5,074 nucleotides of DNA, from NCBI GenBank assembly GCA_029262715.1, contig JAJCYX010000022.1:1-5074 (forward strand), read 5' to 3'. The position numbers were made by a program, and so were the translations under genes. The notes under the pieces are model-generated. The model did not search any database. It saw nothing but the letters and a program-made list of their open reading frames with translations, and was not told where the DNA came from. Of this stretch, positions 1-5,074 are shown one piece after another. Source of the stretch: Chloroflexota bacterium. GTDB lineage: Bacteria > Chloroflexota > Dehalococcoidia > Lucifugimonadales > Lucifugimonadaceae. Numbering within the stretch: the stretch's first letter is position 1; each line of letters opens with the position of its first letter.

Positions 1-1
1 C

Positions 2-124
2 CAGCGAGTGAGGAAGATTGAATCGCTGTACGAAGATCTGACGTTGATTGCAATTAAGGGAATTAGGAGACTCTGTGCAACCGGGGATCGAGCACATGAA
101 TTGCCACTCAATGAAACTGAATGA
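2..124 (+). CDS. Possible C-terminal tail of an unidentified upstream gene (partial)
   Basis: The second reading frame is open from the window edge to a TGA at 122-124 and gives about 40 residues (beginning QRVRKIESLYEDL, ending LPLNETE). The first part looks like a charged amphipathic helix, as found at the end of many soluble proteins. I do not recognise a family. An open frame of 40 codons at a window edge can occur by chance, and the other two forward frames stop by positions 11 and 21, so one of those could equally be the real end of the upstream gene. If this one is real, it leaves about 110 bp of leader before the MsrQ-like gene. Confidence 0.25.
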   Translation, partial: QRVRKIESLYEDLTLIAIKGIRRLCATGDRAHELPLNETE

Positions 125-224
125 TGTCTGCCGGGAAAATCTATTGCGTTGCGGTACCCGGAAGCGCACATATCCTGAGGTGCCGATCTGCACTCGAACG
201 AGTCGGATGCCACGAGTAAAGGTT

Positions 225-230
225 GAGGAA
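225..230 (+). promoter_or_regulatory. Shine-Dalgarno site for the MsrQ-like gene
   Basis: GAGGAA lies 5 nt before the ATG at 236. This is a good purine-rich ribosome-binding site at normal spacing and supports that start codon. Confidence 0.7.
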
Positions 231-235
231 ATCAG

Positions 236-934
236 ATGACTGCTCTGCTTAGACGTCACATAGCGATCGGAGCGGTCGGAGCTCTTATTACATACGCTTT
301 CTGGATCAGCCGGCCTGAGTGGGTTGCAGAGATGCGGTTCTGGAAGGCGACCGGCGACACCAGCCTGGTGCTGCTTTACGTGACCCTTGCTCTTGGGCCG
401 TTGGCGCGGTTCATTCCCGTGCTCGGAAAGACGCTTTCGTACCGGCGTGAGCTCGGGATCTGGTTCGGGCTATACGCACTGTTGCACACCGTTCTCATCC
501 TTAACGGCTGGATTGTTTGGGATCTATCTCGACTGGTCGGCTACGAATTCATACCATCAGCGGGACGGGACGTCAGGATTGAGTCCGGTTTTGGCATGGC
601 GAATATTGCGGGCCTGATTGCCGTGTTAATCATGTTGCCCTTGATGGCGACCTCTGCTGACTGGGCAATTCGCTATCTCGGCGGGTCGGCGTGGAAGTAC
701 CTGCACCTGAGCGCTACCACCATCATGTATTTGGTCGCTCTGCATACGGCCTACTTCATGTACGTGCACTTCTCAATGTCGTTCCATCGGGCGCCTGCAC
801 CGGTCAACTGGGCCCAGATTCCGTTCGCTTTTGCAACGGCCGCAGTTTTCGCAGTTCAGGCGGCGGCGTTTACGCGCACGACTATGCGGCACAGGCGCCG
901 AGCGTCTTCCCGCGAAAAACTGACCATGGCCTGA
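236..934 (+). CDS. MsrQ/YedZ-like ferric reductase-like transmembrane haem protein
   Basis: This 232-residue integral membrane protein has six hydrophobic segments, at about residues 9-26, 42-60, 73-92, 121-139, 155-176 and 192-212, and an arginine-rich cytoplasmic tail (214-228). The MsrQ-type signatures are visible: RRELG at 70-74 leading to His84 in the third helix, and W153-x2-LH157 in the fifth helix with a second histidine, His170, 13 residues later. Known MsrQ proteins coordinate haem b with three histidines in this arrangement, and the length is close to the usual 200-220 residues. In the known family MsrQ passes electrons from the respiratory chain or a flavin reductase to periplasmic MsrP, which repairs oxidised methionine. 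No MsrP gene is visible here, so the electron acceptor is unknown and I give no gene symbol. The start is supported by GAGGAA 5 nt upstream. The gene converges on the NarL-type regulator gene, 42 bp away. An alternative call is a more general ferric-reductase-like (PF01794-type) cytochrome. Confidence 0.8.
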   Translation: MTALLRRHIAIGAVGALITYAFWISRPEWVAEMRFWKATGDTSLVLLYVTLALGPLARFIPVLGKTLSYRRELGIWFGLYALLHTVLILNGWIVWDLSRLVGYEFIPSAGRDVRIESGFGMANIAGLIAVLIMLPLMATSADWAIRYLGGSAWKYLHLSATTIMYLVALHTAYFMYVHFSMSFHRAPAPVNWAQIPFAFATAAVFAVQAAAFTRTTMRHRRRASSREKLTMA

Positions 935-954
935 TTGCATGGCAGGGACTCGGG

Positions 955-973
955 TCGTTCAAGCGCTGAACGA
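955..973. terminator. Hairpin in the convergent gap, possible weak bidirectional terminator
   Basis: TCGTTCA (955-961) and TGAACGA (967-973) form a perfect 7-bp stem around a 5-nt AGCGC loop. It sits between the stop codons of two convergent genes, where a shared terminator is expected. Neither strand has a clear U-tract after the stem, so it does not meet the usual intrinsic-terminator pattern. Its role is inferred from position only. Confidence 0.3.
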
Positions 974-976
974 AAA

Positions 977-1636
977 TTAGTTGCTGCTGACAAGGCCTTG
1001 CTCGACCGCGTAGCGGACAAGCTCGGCCTTGTTGTGCATGCCCAGCTTGGACATGGTGTTCGCCCGGTGGCGTTCGACCGTGTTAGGCGATATTACGAGC
1101 TCTTCGGCAATCTCTCGACTGGTTAATCCGTCAGCGATTAGCCTTACCACTTCCTTCTCCCGCTCGGTCAGGCCGTCTGACTGGCTAGATCCAGAGTGTG
1201 GGTCTGTTCTTTCGGTGAAGCCCTGTATGAGCTTACTGGCGAGAGTCGGGTGGATGTATGCCTCGCCACGAGCTGCCGCTCGGATAGCGTCTGTGAGTTC
1301 GTGCGGAGAACCGCCTTTCACCACGTAGCCCGCAGCGCCGGCCTTCAGTAGTTCGAAGAAATAGGTGTCATTGGAGTGCATTGTCAGCCCGACGATATTT
1401 GTCTGATCGAGCTCGGCTTTGATGGCACGAGTCGCCTCGATTCCGGACATCTCTGGCATGGAGATGTCCATAACAACCACATCGGGCTTCAGGGAACGAG
1501 TCAGTTCGACCGCCTCCACTCCATCTCCAGCTTCTCCGATAACTTCCATGTCGGACTCAGCCTCGATAAGAAGCCGGACCCCGGACCTGAGTATTGCGTG
1601 ATCGTCTGCGATCAACACTCTGATTCGGCTGTTCAC
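977..1636 (-). CDS. NarL/FixJ-family response regulator (receiver plus LuxR-type HTH)
   Basis: This 219-residue cytoplasmic transcription regulator has the usual length for its family. The receiver domain covers about residues 4-120: acidic pair Asp11-Asp12 followed by His13, phospho-acceptor Asp57 in VVMDISMPEMSG, switch Thr85 and Lys107. A short serine-rich linker (about 141-155) leads to the DNA-binding domain at about 156-217, with LTEREKEVVRLIADG followed by the recognition-helix region SPNTVERHRANTMSKLG. The gene begins at a GTG whose first four bases overlap the TGA of the upstream kinase gene (GTGA, 1636-1633). AGGAG lies 7 nt upstream inside the kinase gene, so translation is probably coupled. 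It is almost certainly the phosphorylation partner of that kinase. Target genes cannot be read from the sequence; autoregulation at the divergent promoter region and control of the neighbouring MsrQ-like gene are guesses. Confidence 0.95.
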   Translation of the reverse strand: MNSRIRVLIADDHAILRSGVRLLIEAESDMEVIGEAGDGVEAVELTRSLKPDVVVMDISMPEMSGIEATRAIKAELDQTNIVGLTMHSNDTYFFELLKAGAAGYVVKGGSPHELTDAIRAAARGEAYIHPTLASKLIQGFTERTDPHSGSSQSDGLTEREKEVVRLIADGLTSREIAEELVISPNTVERHRANTMSKLGMHNKAELVRYAVEQGLVSSN

Positions 1637-3501
1637 GTTGAATCTCCTGTATCGAGTGGCACGGTGAAAATGACGCTGGTGCCAGAGCCGGGCTGGGACT
1701 CAACACTCAATGAACCTCCGACAAGGCTGATTCGTTCAGACATCCCTAGCAGGCCAACGGACCAGCCGCGGTCGCCGGGAAGGGCTGCCACCGCCGTGTC
1801 AAAACCGGAGCCATTATCCGTAACCTCTCCATGCAGGACTCGGTCTTTCACCTTGAGACTGACCTGCACATTACTAGCACCCGAATGTTTAAGGATATTG
1901 CTGATCGCCTCTTGCACGACGCGATAGACGGCTATCTCCGTTGAGGCCGGTAGTTCTCGTTGTATCGACTCAAAGGTCACTTCCTGGGTGATTCCGGTCT
2001 CTTTCAGGCGCTCTTCGATGAGTGACTGCAACGCCGCAGCAAGTCCCAGGTCATCAAGAACGCTCGGCCGCAGGTCAGAGATGAGCCTCCGGACTTCACC
2101 AACGATCTCGCTCGCAGTCTCCCGCAATTCGACGATCTTGTCCGCCAGCTCTGGATCACTTTTCGAGAACTGGGATTCGGCCGCTCCCATCCGCATGACA
2201 AGAAACGTAAGTGACTGACCTACCTGGTCGTGAAGGTCCCGCGCTACCCGCGTCCTCTCGTCTTCTTGAGCGGTAATTATCTTGTCGAGTAACAGGGAAC
2301 GCTCGGCGTTTCGAGCTTCGAGTTCCCGCGTGCGCTCCTCAACTCTTCGTTCAAGCGTCGAACCCCATTCAGACAGCTCAAACACAGACTTGTGTAACTG
2401 CTGCCGCATGATCTCAAACGATTCGCCAAGACCGCGAATCTCGTCCTGACCGGAAGGCGACACTGCGCTGTCTAGATCGCCACTGGCTATTTCACGAGCC
2501 CTCTCCGTGAGGACTTCCAGAGGTCGAACCACCTGCCGGGAAGTCAGCCATGCGAGAGCCAGTCCACCAGCCAGGCCAATCCCGGAGATCAGCAGAATTC
2601 TACGTCGGAGATCATTTGGCAACGCCAGCGCAACATCTTCGGGTTGTTCGAGAATGACTCCGAGCGAACTGTTACTCAAGGGTGCAAAGGCAACGACGTG
2701 ATTCACGGTGTCACCTTCCGTACCTACAGGCACGTGCTCTACGGCCCGTTCAGCTTCGTTGTTCGCAAGCTGATCCAAAATATCGGAATGACGACTTGTG
2801 AATTCGGATCCGACGGGCTCAGACGATCCGAGAATCTCTCCCCCTGCGGCCACCAGCTCCACACGATACTGCGTGGTGACATCACCTTCGGTTGCCGGGA
2901 CTGTTAACAGGCCTGAGCCGGGCTGCACGAGCGCGACCATTGTCAATCTGGGATCAGTTCGAGAATCATTTGTACTAACGAAACCCAGGGAAGCGCGTCC
3001 AGAGGCATCGTGGATCAACTGAGGACTGGCCTGCGGACTCTGGTTGGCAAGATCACCAAGTGAAGCAGGTAGATTCTCTTCGGAGGAACTGCTAATCACT
3101 TCGCCTGAACCCGCGAACAACACAACCAGCGCCGAGCCATCTTGCAGGTTGACTTCGCCCAGGTTGCTGGCCAGTCGATCAACAATACGCTGGATATCAG
3201 CCTCTTCTGAGACGGTAGACAGTTCTGAGGTTGCGGAGTCGACAAGATTTCCGCTCGCCAGTATCGCCGACTCGATCTGTGTCGCCAGTATCTGTGCAAC
3301 CGTGACTCGCTCGTTGAGAATAACCTCTGAACTGCGGTTAGCCGAGTCGATCGCGACATAAGCGAAGATTCCGAACAACGCCGCCAGGCCAACCGCGACA
3401 TATAGCGTGATTCGCCTTTGCAGTCCGATGTTCGGAAGCGTCGCGAGTTTAAATCGGCTCGGTCTTGAGGCGGGTGTTGAAGTTTCAGCCATAGCTTCCA
3501 C
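1633..3501 (-). CDS. NarX-like membrane sensor histidine kinase (HAMP, HisKA_3, HATPase_c)
   Basis: This 622-residue kinase autophosphorylates and should pass phosphate to the NarL-type regulator encoded next. A cytoplasmic N-terminus (about 1-30) is followed by a first membrane helix (31-52), an extracytoplasmic sensor region of about 245 residues (53-299), a second helix (301-320), HAMP (about 321-373) and a coiled coil (375-410) with RRVEERTRELEARNAER. The HisKA_3 phospho-acceptor is His424 in RDLHDQVGQS, and LRPSVLDDLGL at 477-487 is the second hallmark of the family. The ATPase domain (about 520-616) has the N-box with Glu531, Asn535 and His539, the G1 box DNGSGF (562-567), and GLLGMSER (583-590). 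The sensor has the look of a double Cache fold, especially VELVAAGGEILGSSEP and the later VVAFAPLSNSSLGVILEQPED, but the ligand is unknown. The listed start is GTG at 3501; an ATG at 3492 (Met4) is equally possible because neither has a strong Shine-Dalgarno, and an in-frame TGA at 3510-3508 rules out a longer start. Confidence 0.93.
   Translation of the reverse strand: MEAMAETSTPASRPSRFKLATLPNIGLQRRITLYVAVGLAALFGIFAYVAIDSANRSSEVILNERVTVAQILATQIESAILASGNLVDSATSELSTVSEEADIQRIVDRLASNLGEVNLQDGSALVVLFAGSGEVISSSSEENLPASLGDLANQSPQASPQLIHDASGRASLGFVSTNDSRTDPRLTMVALVQPGSGLLTVPATEGDVTTQYRVELVAAGGEILGSSEPVGSEFTSRHSDILDQLANNEAERAVEHVPVGTEGDTVNHVVAFAPLSNSSLGVILEQPEDVALALPNDLRRRILLISGIGLAGGLALAWLTSRQVVRPLEVLTERAREIASGDLDSAVSPSGQDEIRGLGESFEIMRQQLHKSVFELSEWGSTLERRVEERTRELEARNAERSLLLDKIITAQEDERTRVARDLHDQVGQSLTFLVMRMGAAESQFSKSDPELADKIVELRETASEIVGEVRRLISDLRPSVLDDLGLAAALQSLIEERLKETGITQEVTFESIQRELPASTEIAVYRVVQEAISNILKHSGASNVQVSLKVKDRVLHGEVTDNGSGFDTAVAALPGDRGWSVGLLGMSERISLVGGSLSVESQPGSGTSVIFTVPLDTGDST
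1644..1648 (-). promoter_or_regulatory. Shine-Dalgarno site for the NarL-type regulator, inside the kinase gene
   Basis: On the minus strand AGGAG is followed by a 7-nt spacer and the GTG start at 1636. The site lies within the last codons of the kinase gene. It supports this GTG start and translational coupling through the GTGA overlap. Confidence 0.75.
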
Positions 3502-3527
3502 ATTAGGTCAATTCTGGCGCGGTAACA

Positions 3528-3556
3528 AATAAACTGATCACGTACCAGACACCGAA
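3528..3556 (-). promoter_or_regulatory. Candidate promoter for the NarX/NarL-type operon
   Basis: On the minus strand TTCGGT (3556-3551) and TTTATT (3533-3528) are separated by 17 bp and could serve as -35 and -10 elements. The -10 matches 4 of 6 consensus bases, but the -35 matches only 2, so the site would be weak or depend on an activator. Transcription would start about 20 nt before the GTG at 3501. The -35 lies inside the left arm of the inverted repeat. Confidence 0.25.
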
Positions 3557-3580
3557 TCCACCACAGCCGTTGGATTCGGT
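3551..3580. repeat. Perfect 10-bp inverted repeat in the divergent promoter region, candidate operator
   Basis: ACCGAATCCA (3551-3560) and TGGATTCGGT (3571-3580) are exact reverse complements separated by CCACAGCCGT. The half-site centres are 20 bp apart, about two helical turns, which suits a dimeric or paired DNA-binding regulator. A further CAGA (3546-3549) and TCTG (3586-3589) could extend the pairing after an asymmetric interruption. The element is midway between two divergent operons and its arms overlap candidate -35 regions in both directions. There is no T-run after it on either strand, so it is unlikely to be a terminator. Which protein would bind is not known. Confidence 0.6.
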
Positions 3581-3599
3581 CACCATCTGCAACTAAGAT
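3570..3599 (+). promoter_or_regulatory. Candidate promoter for the OmpR-type regulator operon
   Basis: TTGGAT (3570-3575) and TAAGAT (3594-3599) are 18 bp apart and match 3 of 6 and 4 of 6 consensus bases. Transcription would begin near 3606. The -35 overlaps the right arm of the inverted repeat, so binding there would affect this promoter. The call is by eye and based on spacing and modest consensus matches. Confidence 0.35.
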
Positions 3600-3616
3600 A
3601 AGAACATATTTGGCAG

Positions 3617-4330
3617 ATGCCCCAGGCAAACGGCTCGCTTATTCCCAGATTCTTCGCCATGCGTCAGACCGTTCTTGTCATAGACGACGACCCGGCAGTA
3701 ACCGACCTGTTGAAGCGCGGACTGTCGTATGAGGGGTTCACTGTGCGAGTCGCCAACAGCGGCAAAGCAGGTCTTGACGAGGCGCGAGAGCACGACCCCG
3801 ACATCGTAATACTTGATGTCATGATGCCTGAGATGGATGGTCTGGAAGTCTGCCGCCGTCTGAAGCAGGGCAGCGACGTTGCCGTGCTCATGCTCACTGC
3901 AAAAGACGCGGTGTCAGACCGTGTGACTGGCCTTGAGACCGGAGCTGACGACTATCTGATCAAGCCGTTCGCGTTTGAGGAACTGGTGGCCAGAGTCCGT
4001 GCACTTTTACGCCGCCACGATACAGAAAAGCCAGAAATCTTCACCTATGCTGACCTTAGCCTTGATACTGGCTCTCGCATGGCTTCCCGTGCGGGCCGCC
4101 AGATCGAGCTGTCAACCACGGAGTACAACCTGCTTCACCTGCTGATGAGAAACAGGGAACAGGTGTTGACTCGTGACAGGATTATGGAGTCGGTCTGGGG
4201 CTACGACTTTGGCGGAGACTCGAATGTGCTTGAGGTTTACGTCCGCTACCTGCGCTCCAAGCTCGAGACAGACGGTGAGCCTCGGTTGATACAGACAGTC
4301 CGGGGAGCCGGGTACGTCCTCCGGGAGTAG
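3617..4330 (+). CDS. OmpR/PhoB-family response regulator (receiver plus winged helix)
   Basis: This is a cytoplasmic transcription regulator of 237 residues from the ATG at 3617, or 223 from the ATG at 3659 (Met15, MRQTVLVIDDD). The receiver domain contains the acidic cluster Asp23-Asp25, phospho-acceptor Asp67 in VILDVMMPEMDG, Thr94 in LTAKD and Lys116 in the YLIKPF motif. The winged-helix domain occupies about residues 139-236, with LSTTEYNLLHLLMRNREQVLTRDRIMESVWG, the recognition-helix region SNVLEVYVRYLRSKLE and the terminal wing TVRGAGYVLRE. The shorter start gives the typical family length and the usual few residues before the acidic pocket, so it is the more natural protein start; neither ATG has an obvious Shine-Dalgarno. 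The closest style is MprA-like regulators of Actinomycetota and Chloroflexota. The next gene, 5 bp downstream, encodes its probable kinase. Confidence 0.94.
   Translation: MPQANGSLIPRFFAMRQTVLVIDDDPAVTDLLKRGLSYEGFTVRVANSGKAGLDEAREHDPDIVILDVMMPEMDGLEVCRRLKQGSDVAVLMLTAKDAVSDRVTGLETGADDYLIKPFAFEELVARVRALLRRHDTEKPEIFTYADLSLDTGSRMASRAGRQIELSTTEYNLLHLLMRNREQVLTRDRIMESVWGYDFGGDSNVLEVYVRYLRSKLETDGEPRLIQTVRGAGYVLRE
4323..4327 (+). promoter_or_regulatory. Shine-Dalgarno site for the HAMP histidine kinase
   Basis: GGGAG in the last codons of the OmpR-type regulator gene lies 8 nt before the ATG at 4336. It fixes the start of the downstream kinase and indicates one transcript. Confidence 0.65.
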
Positions 4331-4335
4331 ACGGC

Positions 4336-5074
4336 ATGCCTATTCGATTCAGGTTGGCGCTCTGGTACAGCGTGCTGTTCGCATTGGTCCTGACCGTCTT
4401 CAGCGTCGCAATCTATCTGTTCATGGTCCGGCACCTGGAGGACATGCTCCAGACTTCACTGGATAGCCGGGTGGCCCATCTCTCCTCCTCAATCCAGACG
4501 CTCAATGAGCACGATGGAATTGGAAGCGACTTGCAGGTCCCGTCGCTGGACGCCTTTGAGACATCGGAGATTTACGTTCAAGTCAGCGAAATTGACGGGG
4601 ACGTGGTCTTTAGCTCATCAAACTTGGAAGGTCGGGCTCTTCCCATTAACGAAGCCGGGCTTTCTCCCGATACGGACGAGATCTCCCTCGATGGCGTGGC
4701 CCTGCGACAATTGAGCACGCAGGTGCTGGTAGGTGGTGAGCCGACAGCTCTTCTCCAGGTGGCGGGTTCGTATCGCCAGCGTGACCTCGTGCTGGGCAGA
4801 CTGCGGTGGGTGCTTTCACTCGGTGGTCTCGCAGCAGTTGGTCTGCTCGGAGTAATCAGCAGTGGACTCGCAGGGCGCGTGCTCAGTCCGATTGCTGAAA
4901 TAACGGAGACAGCGCGCGCTATCGCACTTTCACACGGGTTTAGCAGGCGGCTGGAAACGCCGCGTTCAAACGACGAGCTAGGCGGACTGGCGCGCACCTT
5001 TAACGAGATGCTCGCCAGCCTGGAAGAGTCGTACACGGCACAGCGAAGATTCACGGCGGACGCCTCCCATGAGC
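4336..5074 (+). CDS. Sensor histidine kinase, HAMP/HisKA type, cut off at the window end (partial)
   Basis: The frame stays open from ATG 4336 to the window edge, giving 246 residues. By inspection it has a first membrane helix at about residues 7-30 (LALWYSVLFALVLTVFSVAIYLF), an extracytoplasmic region of about 125 residues (31-155), and a second helix at about 158-178. HAMP follows at about 179-232, with the LSPIAEITETA and NDELGGLARTFNEML motifs. The last visible residues, RRFTADASHE, are the start of a HisKA H-box; His245 is the expected phosphorylated residue. The dimerisation domain remainder and the ATPase domain must lie beyond the window. Its position 5 bp after an OmpR-type regulator gene makes it the likely cognate kinase. 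The sensor region is short and without a recognised domain, so the stimulus is unknown. The truncation reflects the window edge, not a broken gene. Confidence 0.92.
   Translation, partial: MPIRFRLALWYSVLFALVLTVFSVAIYLFMVRHLEDMLQTSLDSRVAHLSSSIQTLNEHDGIGSDLQVPSLDAFETSEIYVQVSEIDGDVVFSSSNLEGRALPINEAGLSPDTDEISLDGVALRQLSTQVLVGGEPTALLQVAGSYRQRDLVLGRLRWVLSLGGLAAVGLLGVISSGLAGRVLSPIAEITETARAIALSHGFSRRLETPRSNDELGGLARTFNEMLASLEESYTAQRRFTADASHE

Noticed and set aside
131..160. CCGGG / CCCGG inverted repeat upstream of the MsrQ-like gene
   Set aside because: The arms are only 5 bp with a 20-nt loop, which is expected by chance in sequence of this composition.
144..173. Possible -35/-10 pair (TTGCGT, 18-bp spacer, ACATAT) before the MsrQ-like gene
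   Set aside because: The matches to consensus are poor and the spacing is not decisive, so I cannot support a promoter call here.
48..239. A 63-codon forward frame that starts at a TTG and overlaps the MsrQ-like start by ATGA
   Set aside because: The overlap would suit translational coupling, but the start is a TTG without a convincing ribosome-binding site, the product is rich in Cys and Arg with no recognisable fold, and a stop codon lies directly before it.
1445..1469. Perfect 9-bp inverted repeat GGACATCTC / GAGATGTCC inside the NarL-type regulator gene
   Set aside because: It falls on codons for the conserved phosphorylation motif MDISMPEMS, where similar codons in DIS and EMS create the symmetry; the protein constraint explains it.
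1376..1927. A 183-codon plus-strand frame antisense to the kinase and regulator
   Set aside because: It lies opposite well-supported coding sequence across the kinase/regulator junction, has no recognisable domain, and looks like a shadow frame.
3096..3629. A 177-codon minus-strand frame covering the kinase N-terminus and the intergenic region
   Set aside because: It is a frame-shifted reading of the kinase gene, rich in Arg, Ser and Trp, with no domain; the true kinase frame has clear membrane helices in the same place.
4578..5054. A 158-codon minus-strand frame opposite the second kinase
   Set aside because: It is antisense to a kinase with recognisable membrane helices, HAMP and H-box, and its product is a low-complexity Ser/Arg/Pro-rich sequence typical of shadow frames.

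Overview
The window carries a membrane haem protein and two complete or nearly complete bacterial two-component systems. Base composition is moderately GC-rich by eye. Protein style points to a Chloroflexota- or Actinomycetota-like bacterium: the OmpR-type regulator ends in a WGYDFGGDSNVLEVY...RYLR...TVRGAGYVLRE-type wing, as in MprA-like regulators, and there is a NarX/DesK-type HisKA_3 kinase. This assignment is inference from style; there is no rRNA or phylogenetic marker in the window.

Layout. Bases 1-235 hold at most the tail of an unidentified upstream reading frame plus a short leader. A plus-strand gene (236-934) encodes a six-helix ferric-reductase-like/MsrQ-like haem protein. A 42-bp convergent gap containing a weak hairpin separates it from a minus-strand operon that reads from 3501 down to 977. 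In that operon a NarX-like sensor kinase with a large extracytoplasmic domain comes first, followed by a NarL/FixJ-family response regulator, with a 4-base stop/start overlap (GTGA). Across a short divergent intergenic region (about 3502-3616) a second, plus-strand system begins: an OmpR/PhoB-family response regulator and, 5 bp downstream, a HAMP-containing HisKA-type kinase. The window end cuts that kinase one residue after its phospho-accepting histidine.

How the genes may work together. Each kinase/regulator pair is arranged as a cognate unit, so two signalling systems of different families sit back to back. The most interesting non-coding signal is a perfect 10-bp inverted repeat with a 10-nt spacer (3551-3580) in the shared divergent promoter region. 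Each arm overlaps or abuts a candidate -35 region, so it may be an operator for one of the two regulators and link the two systems. The MsrQ-like protein has all three expected haem-ligand histidines, but no MsrP partner is visible here. I see no mobile element, CRISPR array, tRNA or rRNA. Apart from the intergenic repeat and the gene arrangement, the window looks like ordinary signalling genes rather than an unknown system.
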